7,259 nucleotides of DNA from Devosia sp. (GTDB lineage: Bacteria > Pseudomonadota > Alphaproteobacteria > Rhizobiales > Devosiaceae), in contig DROE01000120.1 in the NCBI GenBank assembly GCA_011322005.1, positions 1 through 7,259 on the forward strand, written 5' to 3'. The notes below the pieces were generated by a model that saw only the letters and a list, made by a program, of their open reading frames with translations, searched no databases and had not been told where the DNA came from. Below, one piece after another: positions 1 through 6,531 of the stretch; position 1 is the first letter of the stretch; each line of letters opens with the position of its first letter. Both the position numbers and the translations under genes were made by a program.

Positions 1-35
1 CCACGCCTTGAGCATCCGATTTCAGAGCAAACCTC

Positions 36-1397
36 ATGCGACAGTCCATCTTCAGAGCTTCTTTCCTGAAATACCTGTATGCCTTGTTTGTTCTGGTACT
101 GCTGCTGGGTGCTCAGCCTGCTGCGGCCCAGCAGATCCGCATTATTCGCGATGCTGAAGTCGAGCGCTTGATTCGTGATATGGCTGATCCACTGCTGCAG
201 GCAGCGGGAATTGCCCACACCAACCGGCGCATCTATATTGTGGCCGATCGGCGCTTCAACGCATTCGTGGTGGAGAGCGGCGCCATTTTCATCAATTACG
301 GCACTATTCTGGATGCTGAAACACCCAACGCCCTGCGCGCGGTCATCGCCCATGAAATCGGGCATCTGGCCGGAGGGCACCTGGCTAGAATCCGTGAACG
401 CACAGAAACCACGGGGCGCTTGCAGGCCCTGGCCATGGTGCTGGGAGTTGGGGCAATGGCCGCCGGTTCCGCCGGCGGGGTTTCGGAAATCGGCGGCATG
501 GCCAGCGCCTTCATTCTGGCTGCGCAATCTGCCGGCGTAAATTCTCTGATGGCCTTTCGGCGCACAGAGGAAAGTGCAGCAGACGCCTCGGCCCTGACCT
601 ATCTGGAACGGGCGGGCTATTCTCCAAAGGGAATGGTCGATGTTCTGGAACTCCTTGGTTCCAATCAGAGCGCTATCGCGGGGGCGTCCCCCTATCTGCG
701 CTCCCACCCCGAACCCGCAGAACGTCTGGAGCGCGTCACCGCCGCCGCAAGGGCCAGCGCTGCCTGGAACCGGACCGACAGCCGTGCCGACATCATGCAG
801 TTCGAACTGGTCCAGGCGAAAATCGTCGGCTTCATGGAAAGCCAGGCGACCACGCTGAACCGCTACCCCAACGGCGACACCTCTCTTCCGGCCCGTTATG
901 CGCGTATCATCACAGCGTACAGGGCCGGCGCGGCGATTTCAGCCATCCAGCAGATGCCAAGACTGGTCGATGCCTCCCCATCCAACGCGTATTTTCACGA
1001 GTTGCTGGGGCAGATTTTGCTTGAAACCGGAAGACCGCAAGAGGCGCTGGCGCCTCTCAAAAAAGCCCTGCAACTGGCCTCGGGCGAAGCGCTTATCCGC
1101 TTGGTCTACGGGCTGGCTCTTGTGGAGGCGGGTGGCAGCAAAAATTTCGAGGAAGCCATATTGCAGCTCAGCCGGGCTACCCGTGAGGAGCCAAACTCGG
1201 TTCTGGGTTATACGCTTCTGGCGCGTGCCTATGCCGCTTTGGGAAAACAGGGAGAGGCTTCGCTTGCGGCGGCGGAGGCTGCCTATGCGCGCGGCGACAA
1301 AGGCACCGCACTGGGGCTGGCCCGTCAGGCTCAAGAAAACTTGATCGAGGGGTCTCCCGCTTGGCTTCGGGCAGACGATATCTTAAGCTTGATCTGA
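36..1397 (+). CDS. Exported M48 family metalloprotease with C-terminal TPR-like repeats (BepA-like)
   Basis: This 453-residue protein is a probable periplasmic zinc protease for envelope protein quality control, by analogy to E. coli BepA; its substrates are unknown. A signal peptide is visible: basic start, hydrophobic stretch at about residues 11-24, then QPAAAQ with cleavage near residue 31-32. The M48 motif HEIGH lies at 106-110 (His106 and His110 as ligands, Glu107 catalytic), and the third ligand is probably Glu179 in EESAAD (179-183). SHPEPAER (223-230) matches the family's conserved SHP segment. From about residue 316 to the end, paired helices with TPR-like spacing (YFHELLGQILLETGRPQEA, then a second unit near 391-417) form the C-terminal half. 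Residues 125-170 are rich in Gly, Ala and Met, as expected for the helical segment between the zinc ligands. ATG 36 is the only good start: an in-frame TGA lies at 9-11, and upstream ribosome-binding sequence is weak. The dsbA-like gene follows after 50 bp in the same direction. Family assignment is firm; the physiological role is inferred. Confidence 0.93.
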   Translation: MRQSIFRASFLKYLYALFVLVLLLGAQPAAAQQIRIIRDAEVERLIRDMADPLLQAAGIAHTNRRIYIVADRRFNAFVVESGAIFINYGTILDAETPNALRAVIAHEIGHLAGGHLARIRERTETTGRLQALAMVLGVGAMAAGSAGGVSEIGGMASAFILAAQSAGVNSLMAFRRTEESAADASALTYLERAGYSPKGMVDVLELLGSNQSAIAGASPYLRSHPEPAERLERVTAAARASAAWNRTDSRADIMQFELVQAKIVGFMESQATTLNRYPNGDTSLPARYARIITAYRAGAAISAIQQMPRLVDASPSNAYFHELLGQILLETGRPQEALAPLKKALQLASGEALIRLVYGLALVEAGGSKNFEEAILQLSRATREEPNSVLGYTLLARAYAALGKQGEASLAAAEAAYARGDKGTALGLARQAQENLIEGSPAWLRADDILSLI

Positions 1398-1401
1398 GAA
1401 T

Positions 1402-1419
1402 GTCGGGATCGGGCCCGAC
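1402..1419 (+). repeat. GC-rich hairpin between the protease and dsbA-like genes
   Basis: GTCGGG (1402-1407) and CCCGAC (1414-1419) form a perfect 6-bp stem around a 6-nt loop in the 50-bp gap between the two genes. The sequence after it (TCCGTTCTTC) is only moderately T-rich and has no run of T, so it does not look like a full terminator. It could act as an attenuator or as an mRNA-stability or processing element between the two cistrons. Its function is unproven. Confidence 0.4.
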
Positions 1420-1434
1420 CTCCGTTCTTCAAAA

Positions 1435-1439
1435 GGGAG
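1435..1439 (+). promoter_or_regulatory. Ribosome binding site setting the dsbA-like start
   Basis: GGGAG, within AAAAGGGAG, lies 8 nt before ATG 1448. This favours 1448 over the in-frame ATG at 1361, which lies inside the 3' end of the protease gene and would add 29 residues that do not look like a signal sequence. Confidence 0.8.
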
Positions 1440-1447
1440 CTTCCCCC

Positions 1448-2311
1448 ATGAACCGTACAACGCTGGCTCTGATGTTTGTCGTTGCTCTTCTGACCGGGGC
1501 GGTAGCCACACTGGCCTTTCGCGACGAGCCCGAAGTTCTGGATGACAGCGCGGTACGCGAAATTGTTGCCCGGATGCTGGACGAACGGGCAGAAGCCGCA
1601 GAAACTCTGGGCTCCGAACAGGTTGCGCTCATTGACCAGGACACGCTCAATCCAATGATTGAAAACTTCCTTATGGAAGACCCCAAAATTCTGCAAAGGG
1701 TTTCCAGCGCGCTTCAGGTGCAGTTGCGGGCTGAGGAAGCCGCCCAGGCGCGGGTGGCTCTGGCCTCTTTTCAGCAGGAAATCTACGACGACCCCGGCCA
1801 CGTAGTGCTTGGCAACCCGAATGGTGATGTCACTCTTGTCGAGTTTTTTGACTACAATTGCGGCTTTTGCCGGCAGGCCATGCCCGACATGGTGCGTCTT
1901 CTGGAAGAAGACCCGAACCTGCGGATCATTCTCAAGGAATTCCCCGTTCTCTCCAATGATTCTGTTGCCGCTGCACGCATCAGCGTGGTGGTGAACAATG
2001 TGGCGCCCGAGCTTTATCAGCAGTTCCACGAACTGCTGTTCACCGGTCGCGGCCAGGTTACGGGTGAAGCGGCACTCAATGCGGCACGCGAAGTGGGTCT
2101 GAACCCGGTTTCCATCGGTCTGGATGCAAGAAGCGAGGCGGTGACCTCTGTTATCCAGCGCTCCTATGTACTGGCGGAAGGGCTCGGAATTACCGGCACC
2201 CCAAGCTATATTATCGGCGATGAAATTCTGCCCGGTGCGGTTGGATATGAAGCACTCAAGAGCCGCATCGACAGCATGAGGGAGTGCGGAAGCACCGTTT
2301 GCGATATTTGA
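1448..2311 (+). CDS. DsbA/ScsC-like thiol-disulfide oxidoreductase, exported or membrane-anchored
   Basis: This 287-residue periplasmic thioredoxin-fold protein probably oxidises, reduces or isomerises protein disulfides. The N-terminus is a hydrophobic signal or anchor (residues 5-23) with no obvious AXA cleavage site, so it may stay tethered. Residues 30-115 are charged and helical (DDSAVREIVARMLDER and later segments). They resemble the N-terminal stalk of ScsC-type proteins, which can mediate oligomerisation. The thioredoxin fold starts near 117: FFDYNCGFC puts the active site at Cys138-Gly-Phe-Cys141, and TGTPSYIIG supplies the cis-proline loop (Thr251-Pro252). A second cysteine pair, Cys280 and Cys285 (CGSTVC), sits at the extreme C-terminus outside the fold core. 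The neighbouring exported M48 protease suggests a joint envelope quality-control unit. I am sure of the family; oxidase versus isomerase activity and the electron partner cannot be told from sequence. Confidence 0.92.
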   Translation: MNRTTLALMFVVALLTGAVATLAFRDEPEVLDDSAVREIVARMLDERAEAAETLGSEQVALIDQDTLNPMIENFLMEDPKILQRVSSALQVQLRAEEAAQARVALASFQQEIYDDPGHVVLGNPNGDVTLVEFFDYNCGFCRQAMPDMVRLLEEDPNLRIILKEFPVLSNDSVAAARISVVVNNVAPELYQQFHELLFTGRGQVTGEAALNAAREVGLNPVSIGLDARSEAVTSVIQRSYVLAEGLGITGTPSYIIGDEILPGAVGYEALKSRIDSMRECGSTVCDI

Positions 2312-2366
2312 CTCGTACACACGTCACCCCATGCACGTTCAAGGACCGGATTTGTTGGCCCTTGCG

Positions 2367-2387
2367 GGCAGTCGGCATTGCCTTTTT
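2367..2387 (+). terminator. Probable rho-independent terminator after the dsbA-like gene
   Basis: GGCAGT (2367-2372) pairs with ATTGCC (2377-2382) around a CGGC tetraloop. One pair is G-U, and another G-U pair can extend the base. TTTTT (2383-2387) follows directly, with a second run of T at 2391-2394. It lies 55 bp after the dsbA-like stop and 72 bp before aroQ, so it would separate the envelope pair from the aroQ-accB-accC group. The stem is short, so read-through is possible. Confidence 0.55.
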
Positions 2388-2458
2388 GCGTTTTCGGGTC
2401 AATTCGTGTATTGGCCTGATCGCTTGTGAGGCGCGGGCGTGAAAAGGCGGCGAAAACA

Positions 2459-2893
2459 ATGGCCAGAACCATACTCATAATTAATGGGCCCAACCTGAAC
2501 TTGCTGGGTAGGCGTGAACCGGGCCTCTATGGCGCAAAGACGCTTGACGATGTCGAAAAGGAATGCCGGAAGACTGCGGCCGGCCTGGGGTTGGAGGTGG
2601 ATTTTCGCCAGTCCAATCACGAGGGTGAACTCATCGGCTGGATTCAGGATGCGCACCAACGTTCCGCTGGAATCATCATCAACCCCGCTGCCTATTCTCA
2701 TACCTCAATCGGAATTCACGATGCCCTGCGGGCGCTAGACCTGCCCGTCATCGAAGTTCACATTTCAAACATCTTCGCACGCGAGAGATACCGGCACCAT
2801 TCTCATGTGTCAGCGGTTGCAAACGGAGTAATTTGTGGACTAGGTTCAGCGGGCTACACGCTGGCCCTTAACGCGCTGAACGAGTTGATCTAG
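2459..2893 (+). CDS. aroQ: 3-dehydroquinate dehydratase, type II
   Basis: This 144-residue cytosolic enzyme converts 3-dehydroquinate to 3-dehydroshikimate, the third step of the shikimate pathway, and the family forms dodecamers. The N-terminal signature INGPNLNLLGRREPGLYG is intact. Expected active-site residues are present at family positions: Asn12, Arg19 and the catalytic Tyr24 in the lid region, Asn75 in INPAAYSH, His101 in EVHISN and Arg112 in RYRHHS. Length matches the family. I chose ATG 2459, which gives MARTILIINGPN, the usual compact N-terminus. A GTG 33 bp upstream in frame (2426) would add a basic 11-residue stretch with no family counterpart. AAGG at 2444-2447 is a weakly placed ribosome-binding site, 11 nt away. 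accB follows after 63 bp, a linkage often seen in proteobacteria. Confidence 0.97.
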   Translation: MARTILIINGPNLNLLGRREPGLYGAKTLDDVEKECRKTAAGLGLEVDFRQSNHEGELIGWIQDAHQRSAGIIINPAAYSHTSIGIHDALRALDLPVIEVHISNIFARERYRHHSHVSAVANGVICGLGSAGYTLALNALNELI

Positions 2894-2956
2894 AACCCGG
2901 AACCAAGGCATCAAACCGAACAATTTCCGGCCCCTGCCGGTGGAGTAAGAAAACAT

Positions 2957-3451
2957 ATGTCAAAATCGTCCCCCGAAAACAAAGAGATCGATCAGGACCT
3001 GATCCGGGCCATTGCCGAGCTCATCAACGAGGCGGATCTCAGCGAAATTGAAATTGAAAAGGACGATTTCCGCGTCCGGGTAACCCGCTCCCGGGCACCT
3101 GAGGCTGTTCAATATACTGCTCCTCAGCCAGCTCCTCTTGCACCAGCGAACACCAGCCCCGCCAATGTCGTTGAGCCGGTACAGGTAAGCACTCCAGCCG
3201 ATGACCTTGCGGCAAATCCGGGCACCCTGCCCTCGCCCATGGTCGGCACCACCTATCTTTCACCCGAGCCCGGCGCTGCGCCGTTCGTGAGCGTGGGCAC
3301 CAAGGTTGCCGAAGGTCAGACCGTGGTTATTGTTGAAGCTATGAAAACCATGAACCAGATTCCGGCTCACCGCTCCGGCACGGTTACCAAGGTGCTGGTG
3401 TCAGACGCCCAGCCGGTCGAATACGGCGAACCGCTTGTTGTGATAGAATAG
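2957..3451 (+). CDS. accB: Acetyl-CoA carboxylase biotin carboxyl carrier protein
   Basis: This 164-residue carrier subunit of acetyl-CoA carboxylase holds the biotin that AccC carboxylates, for transfer to acetyl-CoA during malonyl-CoA and fatty acid synthesis. The N-terminal segment (residues 10-45: IDQDLIRAIAELINEADLSE, then basic FRVRVTR) is typical of AccB. A Pro/Ala-rich flexible linker covers about 48-88. The C-terminal biotinyl domain (about 90-164) carries the biotinylation site EAMKTMN with Lys130 as acceptor, and the thumb-like insert seen in bacterial AccB is present near SPEPGAAPF. GGAG at 2942-2945 lies 11 nt before ATG 2957. accC begins 16 bp after the stop, so the two are almost certainly co-transcribed. 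The carboxyltransferase genes accA and accD are not in this window. Confidence 0.97.
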   Translation: MSKSSPENKEIDQDLIRAIAELINEADLSEIEIEKDDFRVRVTRSRAPEAVQYTAPQPAPLAPANTSPANVVEPVQVSTPADDLAANPGTLPSPMVGTTYLSPEPGAAPFVSVGTKVAEGQTVVIVEAMKTMNQIPAHRSGTVTKVLVSDAQPVEYGEPLVVIE

Positions 3452-3467
3452 CAGAAAGGGACCGGAC

Positions 3468-4814
3468 ATGTTTACCAAGGTCCTGATCGCCAATCGCGGC
3501 GAGATTGCTCTAAGAATACTGCGCGCCTGCAAGGAACTGGGTATTCAGACGGTGGCTGTGCACTCAGTGGTGGACGCGGACGCCATGCACGTCCGGTTGG
3601 CTGACGAGAGTGTGTGTATCGGGCCCAATCCGGCATCCGAAAGCTATCTCAACATTCCGTCCATTCTTGCGGCCTGCGAAATAACCGGAGCCGACGCCGT
3701 GCATCCCGGCTATGGGTTCTTGTCGGAAAATGCCCGCTTCGCCCGCATTCTGGGAGAGCACAAGATCACCTTTATCGGCCCCTCCGCCCGCCATATTGAG
3801 ATTATGGGCGACAAGATCGAAGCCAAAAAAACAGCGATTGAACTGGGGATCCCATGCGTTCCGGGGTCTGAAGGCGAAGTTCCCACTCTGGAGGAGGCGC
3901 GCAGGATCGGGCGGGAAATCGGCTATCCGGTTCTGGTCAAGGCGGCTTCGGGCGGAGGTGGCCGGGGAATGAAGCTGGCCAGCGATGATGCCGACATGGA
4001 GAATGCCTGGTCCACAGCGCGTTCTGAAGCCAAAGCCGCCTTTGGAGATGACGCGGTTTATATTGAAAAGTACCTCACCAAACCCCGCCATATTGAAATC
4101 CAGGTGATGGGTGACGGCCGCGGCCACGCTGTGCATCTGGGTGATCGCGACTGTTCTTTGCAACGGCGGCATCAGAAAATATGGGAGGAGGCCACCGCGC
4201 CGTCCCTCAGCGCCAAACAACGCGATGAAATCGGCATGATTGTCGCCAACGCCATGAAAAAACTGGAATATTCCGGTGCCGGAACAATAGAGTTCCTCTA
4301 TGAGGATGGCGAATTTTACTTCATTGAGATGAATACAAGGCTCCAGGTTGAACATCCGGTTACCGAACGCATCACCAATGTGGACATCGTCTATGAGCAA
4401 ATCCGGGTGGCGGCGGGCGAAGAGCTTCGCCTCAAGCAGGAGGAAATCACCTTCTGGGGCCATGCCATTGAGATCCGCATCAACGCCGAGGACCCGCGCA
4501 CGTTCACCCCATCCCCGGGCAAGATCACCTATTATCCCCCTGCGGGTGGTGTGGGAGTGCGCGTTGATTCGGCGGTTTATCAAGGTTATGCGGTACCGCC
4601 ATACTATGATAGTCTGATCGGCAAGCTCATCGCCCATGGACGCGATCGCAAGGAGTGTCTGCAACGCCTGCGCCGGGCGGTGGACGAGTTCATCGTTGAC
4701 GGTATCAAAACCACTCTGCCATTGTTTCAGGACCTGCTAGAAGAGCCGGATATACTCTCAGGTGACTACGACATTCACTGGCTGGAAAAATACCTGGCAG
4801 AGCATCATGCGTGA
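3468..4814 (+). CDS. accC: Acetyl-CoA carboxylase biotin carboxylase subunit
   Basis: This 448-residue ATP-grasp enzyme carboxylates the biotin on AccB using ATP and bicarbonate. The N-terminal domain begins FTKVLIANRGEIALRIL. The ATP-grasp part has the flexible glycine-rich loop KAASGGGGRGMK (158-169), Lys116 and Lys158 for nucleotide binding, His208, and Lys237 in RRHQK. Metal ligands are Glu275 and Glu287 (FIEMNTRLQVEHPVTE). Arg291, Glu295 and Arg337 form the bicarbonate and biotin site. Numbering is one less than E. coli AccC and the length is nearly the same, so this is a complete single-domain subunit and not a pyruvate or propionyl-CoA carboxylase fusion. AGGG at 3457-3460 lies 7 nt before ATG 3468, and accB ends 16 bp upstream. 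The tight AccB-AccC pairing makes acetyl-CoA carboxylase the secure assignment. Confidence 0.98.
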   Translation: MFTKVLIANRGEIALRILRACKELGIQTVAVHSVVDADAMHVRLADESVCIGPNPASESYLNIPSILAACEITGADAVHPGYGFLSENARFARILGEHKITFIGPSARHIEIMGDKIEAKKTAIELGIPCVPGSEGEVPTLEEARRIGREIGYPVLVKAASGGGGRGMKLASDDADMENAWSTARSEAKAAFGDDAVYIEKYLTKPRHIEIQVMGDGRGHAVHLGDRDCSLQRRHQKIWEEATAPSLSAKQRDEIGMIVANAMKKLEYSGAGTIEFLYEDGEFYFIEMNTRLQVEHPVTERITNVDIVYEQIRVAAGEELRLKQEEITFWGHAIEIRINAEDPRTFTPSPGKITYYPPAGGVGVRVDSAVYQGYAVPPYYDSLIGKLIAHGRDRKECLQRLRRAVDEFIVDGIKTTLPLFQDLLEEPDILSGDYDIHWLEKYLAEHHA

Positions 4815-4880
4815 GTGAAACGCTTCTTGACGGAAGCAGGGTGCCGGTACCTGACTTTTGGGGAGCAAGGATAGTTTGCC

Positions 4881-5555
4881 ATGACCTCCAGAACCGACCC
4901 GTTTTCGCCGGAACTTAGTGCTGACCTGATTGTGCGCGCCTATCAGGCCGGCATCTTCCCCATGTCGGAATCACGGGATGACCCGGATGTATTCTGGGTT
5001 TCCCCGGAAATGCGGGGCATTATTCCCCTTGACGGATTCAAGACGTCAAGAAGTTTGCGCAAGATTCTGCGCAACCACACCTATTCCATAAAGATCGATA
5101 CAGACTTTGATGGTGTCATCGAGGGGTGTGCCAGCTTTGGCACCGCCAGGCAAAGCACCTGGATTAGTGATACAATTCGCAAGCTGTACGGTGAACTGTT
5201 TCGGAGAAAAGTCTGCCACACCGTCGAAGTCTGGGAAAAGGACCATCTGGTCGGTGGACTCTACGGCCTGGCGCTCGGAGGGGCTTTTTTTGGCGAAAGC
5301 ATGTTCCATCGGCGCCCCAATACTTCAAAAATTGCACTCGCCCATCTGGTGGCACGTCTGAACACCGGTGGCTATCAACTGCTCGACACCCAGTTTATAT
5401 CGGATCACCTCAAGACACTTGGCGCTGTTGAAATTCCCCGTGCCGAATATGAAAAACGGCTTTCGGAGGCACTTATGACTGAAGGGGATTTTTATCTGTC
5501 TGATGGTGGTGGTATGTCAGAGGTCTGCTTGCAGGCCACCAACCAGATATCATAA
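4881..5555 (+). CDS. aat: Leucyl/phenylalanyl-tRNA-protein transferase
   Basis: This 224-residue enzyme transfers Leu or Phe from aminoacyl-tRNA to proteins with N-terminal Arg or Lys, marking them for ClpS/ClpAP degradation in the bacterial N-end rule. Diagnostic segments are AYQAGIFPMSE (20-30), WVSPEMRGIIPLD (39-51), the core GGLYGLALGGAFFGESMF (125-142) with Glu138 equivalent to the E. coli active-site Glu, and LLDTQF (167-172) with Gln171. The N-terminal region is shorter than in E. coli, which I recall as usual for alphaproteobacteria. AAGGA at 4867-4871 lies 9 nt before ATG 4881. It follows accC after 66 bp on the same strand and may be read from the same transcript. Its final 64 bp are overlapped on the opposite strand by the DUF2155 gene. 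Identification is firm. Confidence 0.96.
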   Translation: MTSRTDPFSPELSADLIVRAYQAGIFPMSESRDDPDVFWVSPEMRGIIPLDGFKTSRSLRKILRNHTYSIKIDTDFDGVIEGCASFGTARQSTWISDTIRKLYGELFRRKVCHTVEVWEKDHLVGGLYGLALGGAFFGESMFHRRPNTSKIALAHLVARLNTGGYQLLDTQFISDHLKTLGAVEIPRAEYEKRLSEALMTEGDFYLSDGGGMSEVCLQATNQIS

Positions 5556-5926
5556 ACAGCATGATCAATGGCATTCAGAGCCGGGCTTTCGGCAAACATC
5601 CAGCCGGTAAAAATGCGTGTAGTGCCTCCGCGCAGGCTCACCTGGTCGACTTCGACAAATACAGATGTGCGCTGAATTTCCGTGGGAGGTCTCGTGTAGC
5701 AGGCACGGGGCGTGATCTGAAGCGCGCCAAACTGCACGGTTTCATCCATATATACGTCAAACCGGACCAGTCGCCCGGTAATTTTGTCAAGCCCGGAGAA
5801 ATTTGCAATCGGATTGGCGATGGTGACAGCCGACCCGGGTCGGGCTGTCAGCGATATGATCATAGCTGCCAGCAGAATTGAAAGAAACGCTCGATTAAAA
5901 CTGGTTCTGAAGGTAAGCCCTGTCAC
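5492..5926 (-). CDS. DUF2155 domain-containing exported protein of unknown function
   Basis: This 144-residue protein has a clear Sec signal peptide: basic start, hydrophobic core at about 13-27, cleavage after PGSA near residue 33. The mature part matches the DUF2155 pattern as I know it: ANFSGLDKITGRL, FGALQITPRACYTRPP, FVEV, IFTGWMFAESPALNAIDHAVYDIWLVAC. Two cysteines (Cys76, Cys132) are the only ones in the mature chain, so a periplasmic disulfide is likely. The start is GTG at 5926, with AGGA 8 nt upstream. It lies 47 bp after the NDUFA12-family gene in the same direction, which suggests one transcript, and its 3' end runs 64 bp into aat on the opposite strand. The molecular role is unknown. 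The link with complex I is only by gene neighbourhood. Confidence 0.88.
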   Translation of the reverse strand: MTGLTFRTSFNRAFLSILLAAMIISLTARPGSAVTIANPIANFSGLDKITGRLVRFDVYMDETVQFGALQITPRACYTRPPTEIQRTSVFVEVDQVSLRGGTTRIFTGWMFAESPALNAIDHAVYDIWLVACKQTSDIPPPSDR

Positions 5927-5934
5927 TGCCCCGG

Positions 5935-5938
5935 TCCT
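5935..5938 (-). promoter_or_regulatory. Ribosome binding site supporting the GTG start of the DUF2155 gene
   Basis: AGGA on the minus strand (TCCT on plus) lies 8 nt before the GTG at 5926. No ATG within the following codons keeps the full signal peptide, so the GTG start is preferred. Confidence 0.6.
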
Positions 5939-5973
5939 GATGTGCCAGCTTACAGTTTAGCATTCTGATGATG

Positions 5974-6357
5974 TCATTCGGGCGACCAGGCATCGTAGTC
6001 GGCGCTGACTTTGGGACGCTCACCCCTTGCAAACAGGCTGCCCTGAGGGCGGTAGGCGCGAACTGTTCCGGTAAGATTGGCTTGGTGAGGTTTTTCCCAG
6101 AATTTTGGAGCATACTGCTCTTCCGTGGGCAGAGAATCAACACGATGGTGTATCCAGCCATGCCAACCCGGCGGGATAGCTGAGGCCTCCACGGGACCGT
6201 TGAAGATGACCCAGCGGCGGTCGCCTTTCCTGGATCTGTAGTAGCGGTTTCCCGCTTCGTCGGTGCCCACGTGCAAACCGTGCAGCCGGGTCCATACCCT
6301 TGTGCCCAGTGTTTGTTTGTGCCACCAGATGAACAACTCGGCAAAAAACTGTTTCAT
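5974..6357 (-). CDS. NADH:ubiquinone oxidoreductase accessory subunit, NDUFA12 (17.2 kDa) family
   Basis: This 127-residue protein is the bacterial counterpart of mitochondrial complex I subunit NDUFA12, a peripheral accessory subunit found in alphaproteobacterial complex I. Family features are WWHKQTLGTRVWTRLHG (11-27), VGTDEAGNRYYRSR (30-43), RRWVIFNGPVEAS (47-59), IPPGWHGWIHHRVD (61-74) and, near the end, WEKPHQANLTGT and AYRPQGS. No signal peptide or membrane span is seen, as expected for a cytosolic-face subunit. I chose ATG 6357 because the family begins MK followed by an aromatic-rich helix. An in-frame ATG at 6447 would add 30 residues unlike any homologue I know. The ribosome-binding sequence is weak (GGA 8 nt upstream). 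The DUF2155 gene follows 47 bp downstream. The nuo genes themselves are not in the window. Confidence 0.92.
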   Translation of the reverse strand: MKQFFAELFIWWHKQTLGTRVWTRLHGLHVGTDEAGNRYYRSRKGDRRWVIFNGPVEASAIPPGWHGWIHHRVDSLPTEEQYAPKFWEKPHQANLTGTVRAYRPQGSLFARGERPKVSADYDAWSPE

Positions 6358-6472
6358 AACAATTGTCCAGACAGGAGATTCTTTTTTGTTCGCCCGGACC
6401 TGCGCCCCGGCAAGGAGAAAGTCCGGCCCGCCAAACACGCAAATCAACTTGCATGTATCACGGCTCAGTCAG

Positions 6473-6490
6473 CAGACAAAGCCCTGTCTG
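6473..6490. repeat. 6-bp inverted repeat between the receiver gene and the NDUFA12 gene
   Basis: CAGACA (6473-6478) and TGTCTG (6485-6490) form a perfect stem around a 6-nt loop. It lies in the 174-bp gap downstream of the receiver gene and about 115 bp upstream of the NDUFA12 start. No run of T follows on either strand, so it is not a standard terminator. It could be a weak transcript end or an operator. The rest of this gap shows no convincing promoter or small gene. Confidence 0.3.
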
Positions 6491-6531
6491 GACCAAACAT
6501 GTAACAAATTCGGTAAACCCGGGTCGATGAC

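Noticed and set aside
1331..2320. Long minus-strand open frame of 329 codons opposite the dsbA-like gene
   Set aside because: It is antisense to a gene with a clear thioredoxin fold and active site. Its translation shows no recognisable domain or signal sequence, and open antisense frames of this size are common at this GC content.
3564..4664. Minus-strand open frame of 366 codons opposite accC
   Set aside because: The plus strand encodes a fully conserved AccC here. The antisense translation matches no family I know and has no convincing start context.
4827..4855. Possible promoter before aat (TTGACG at 4827-4832)
   Set aside because: The -35-like element is fair but there is no credible -10 at 16-18 bp, so it is not called.
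5522..5537. Hairpin in the aat/DUF2155 overlap as a bidirectional terminator
   Set aside because: No run of T follows on either strand, and the sequence is coding on both, so it is noted only within the overlap finding.
5561..5881. Plus-strand open frame of 106 codons right after aat
   Set aside because: It lies antisense to the DUF2155 gene, which has a signal peptide and conserved motifs. The plus-strand translation is unremarkable.
5895..6344. Minus-strand open frame in another phase over the NDUFA12 gene
   Set aside because: The 5974-6357 frame carries the NDUFA12 motifs. This one gives a low-quality translation and overlaps it almost fully.
6394..6426. Inverted repeat CCGGAC/GTCCGG upstream of the NDUFA12 gene
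   Set aside because: Six bp separated by 21 nt in GC-rich DNA is expected by chance, and no other signal supports a function.
6358..6447. 30-codon N-terminal extension of the NDUFA12-family protein
   Set aside because: Family members begin with MK and an aromatic helix, which fits ATG 6357. The extension has no matching family sequence.
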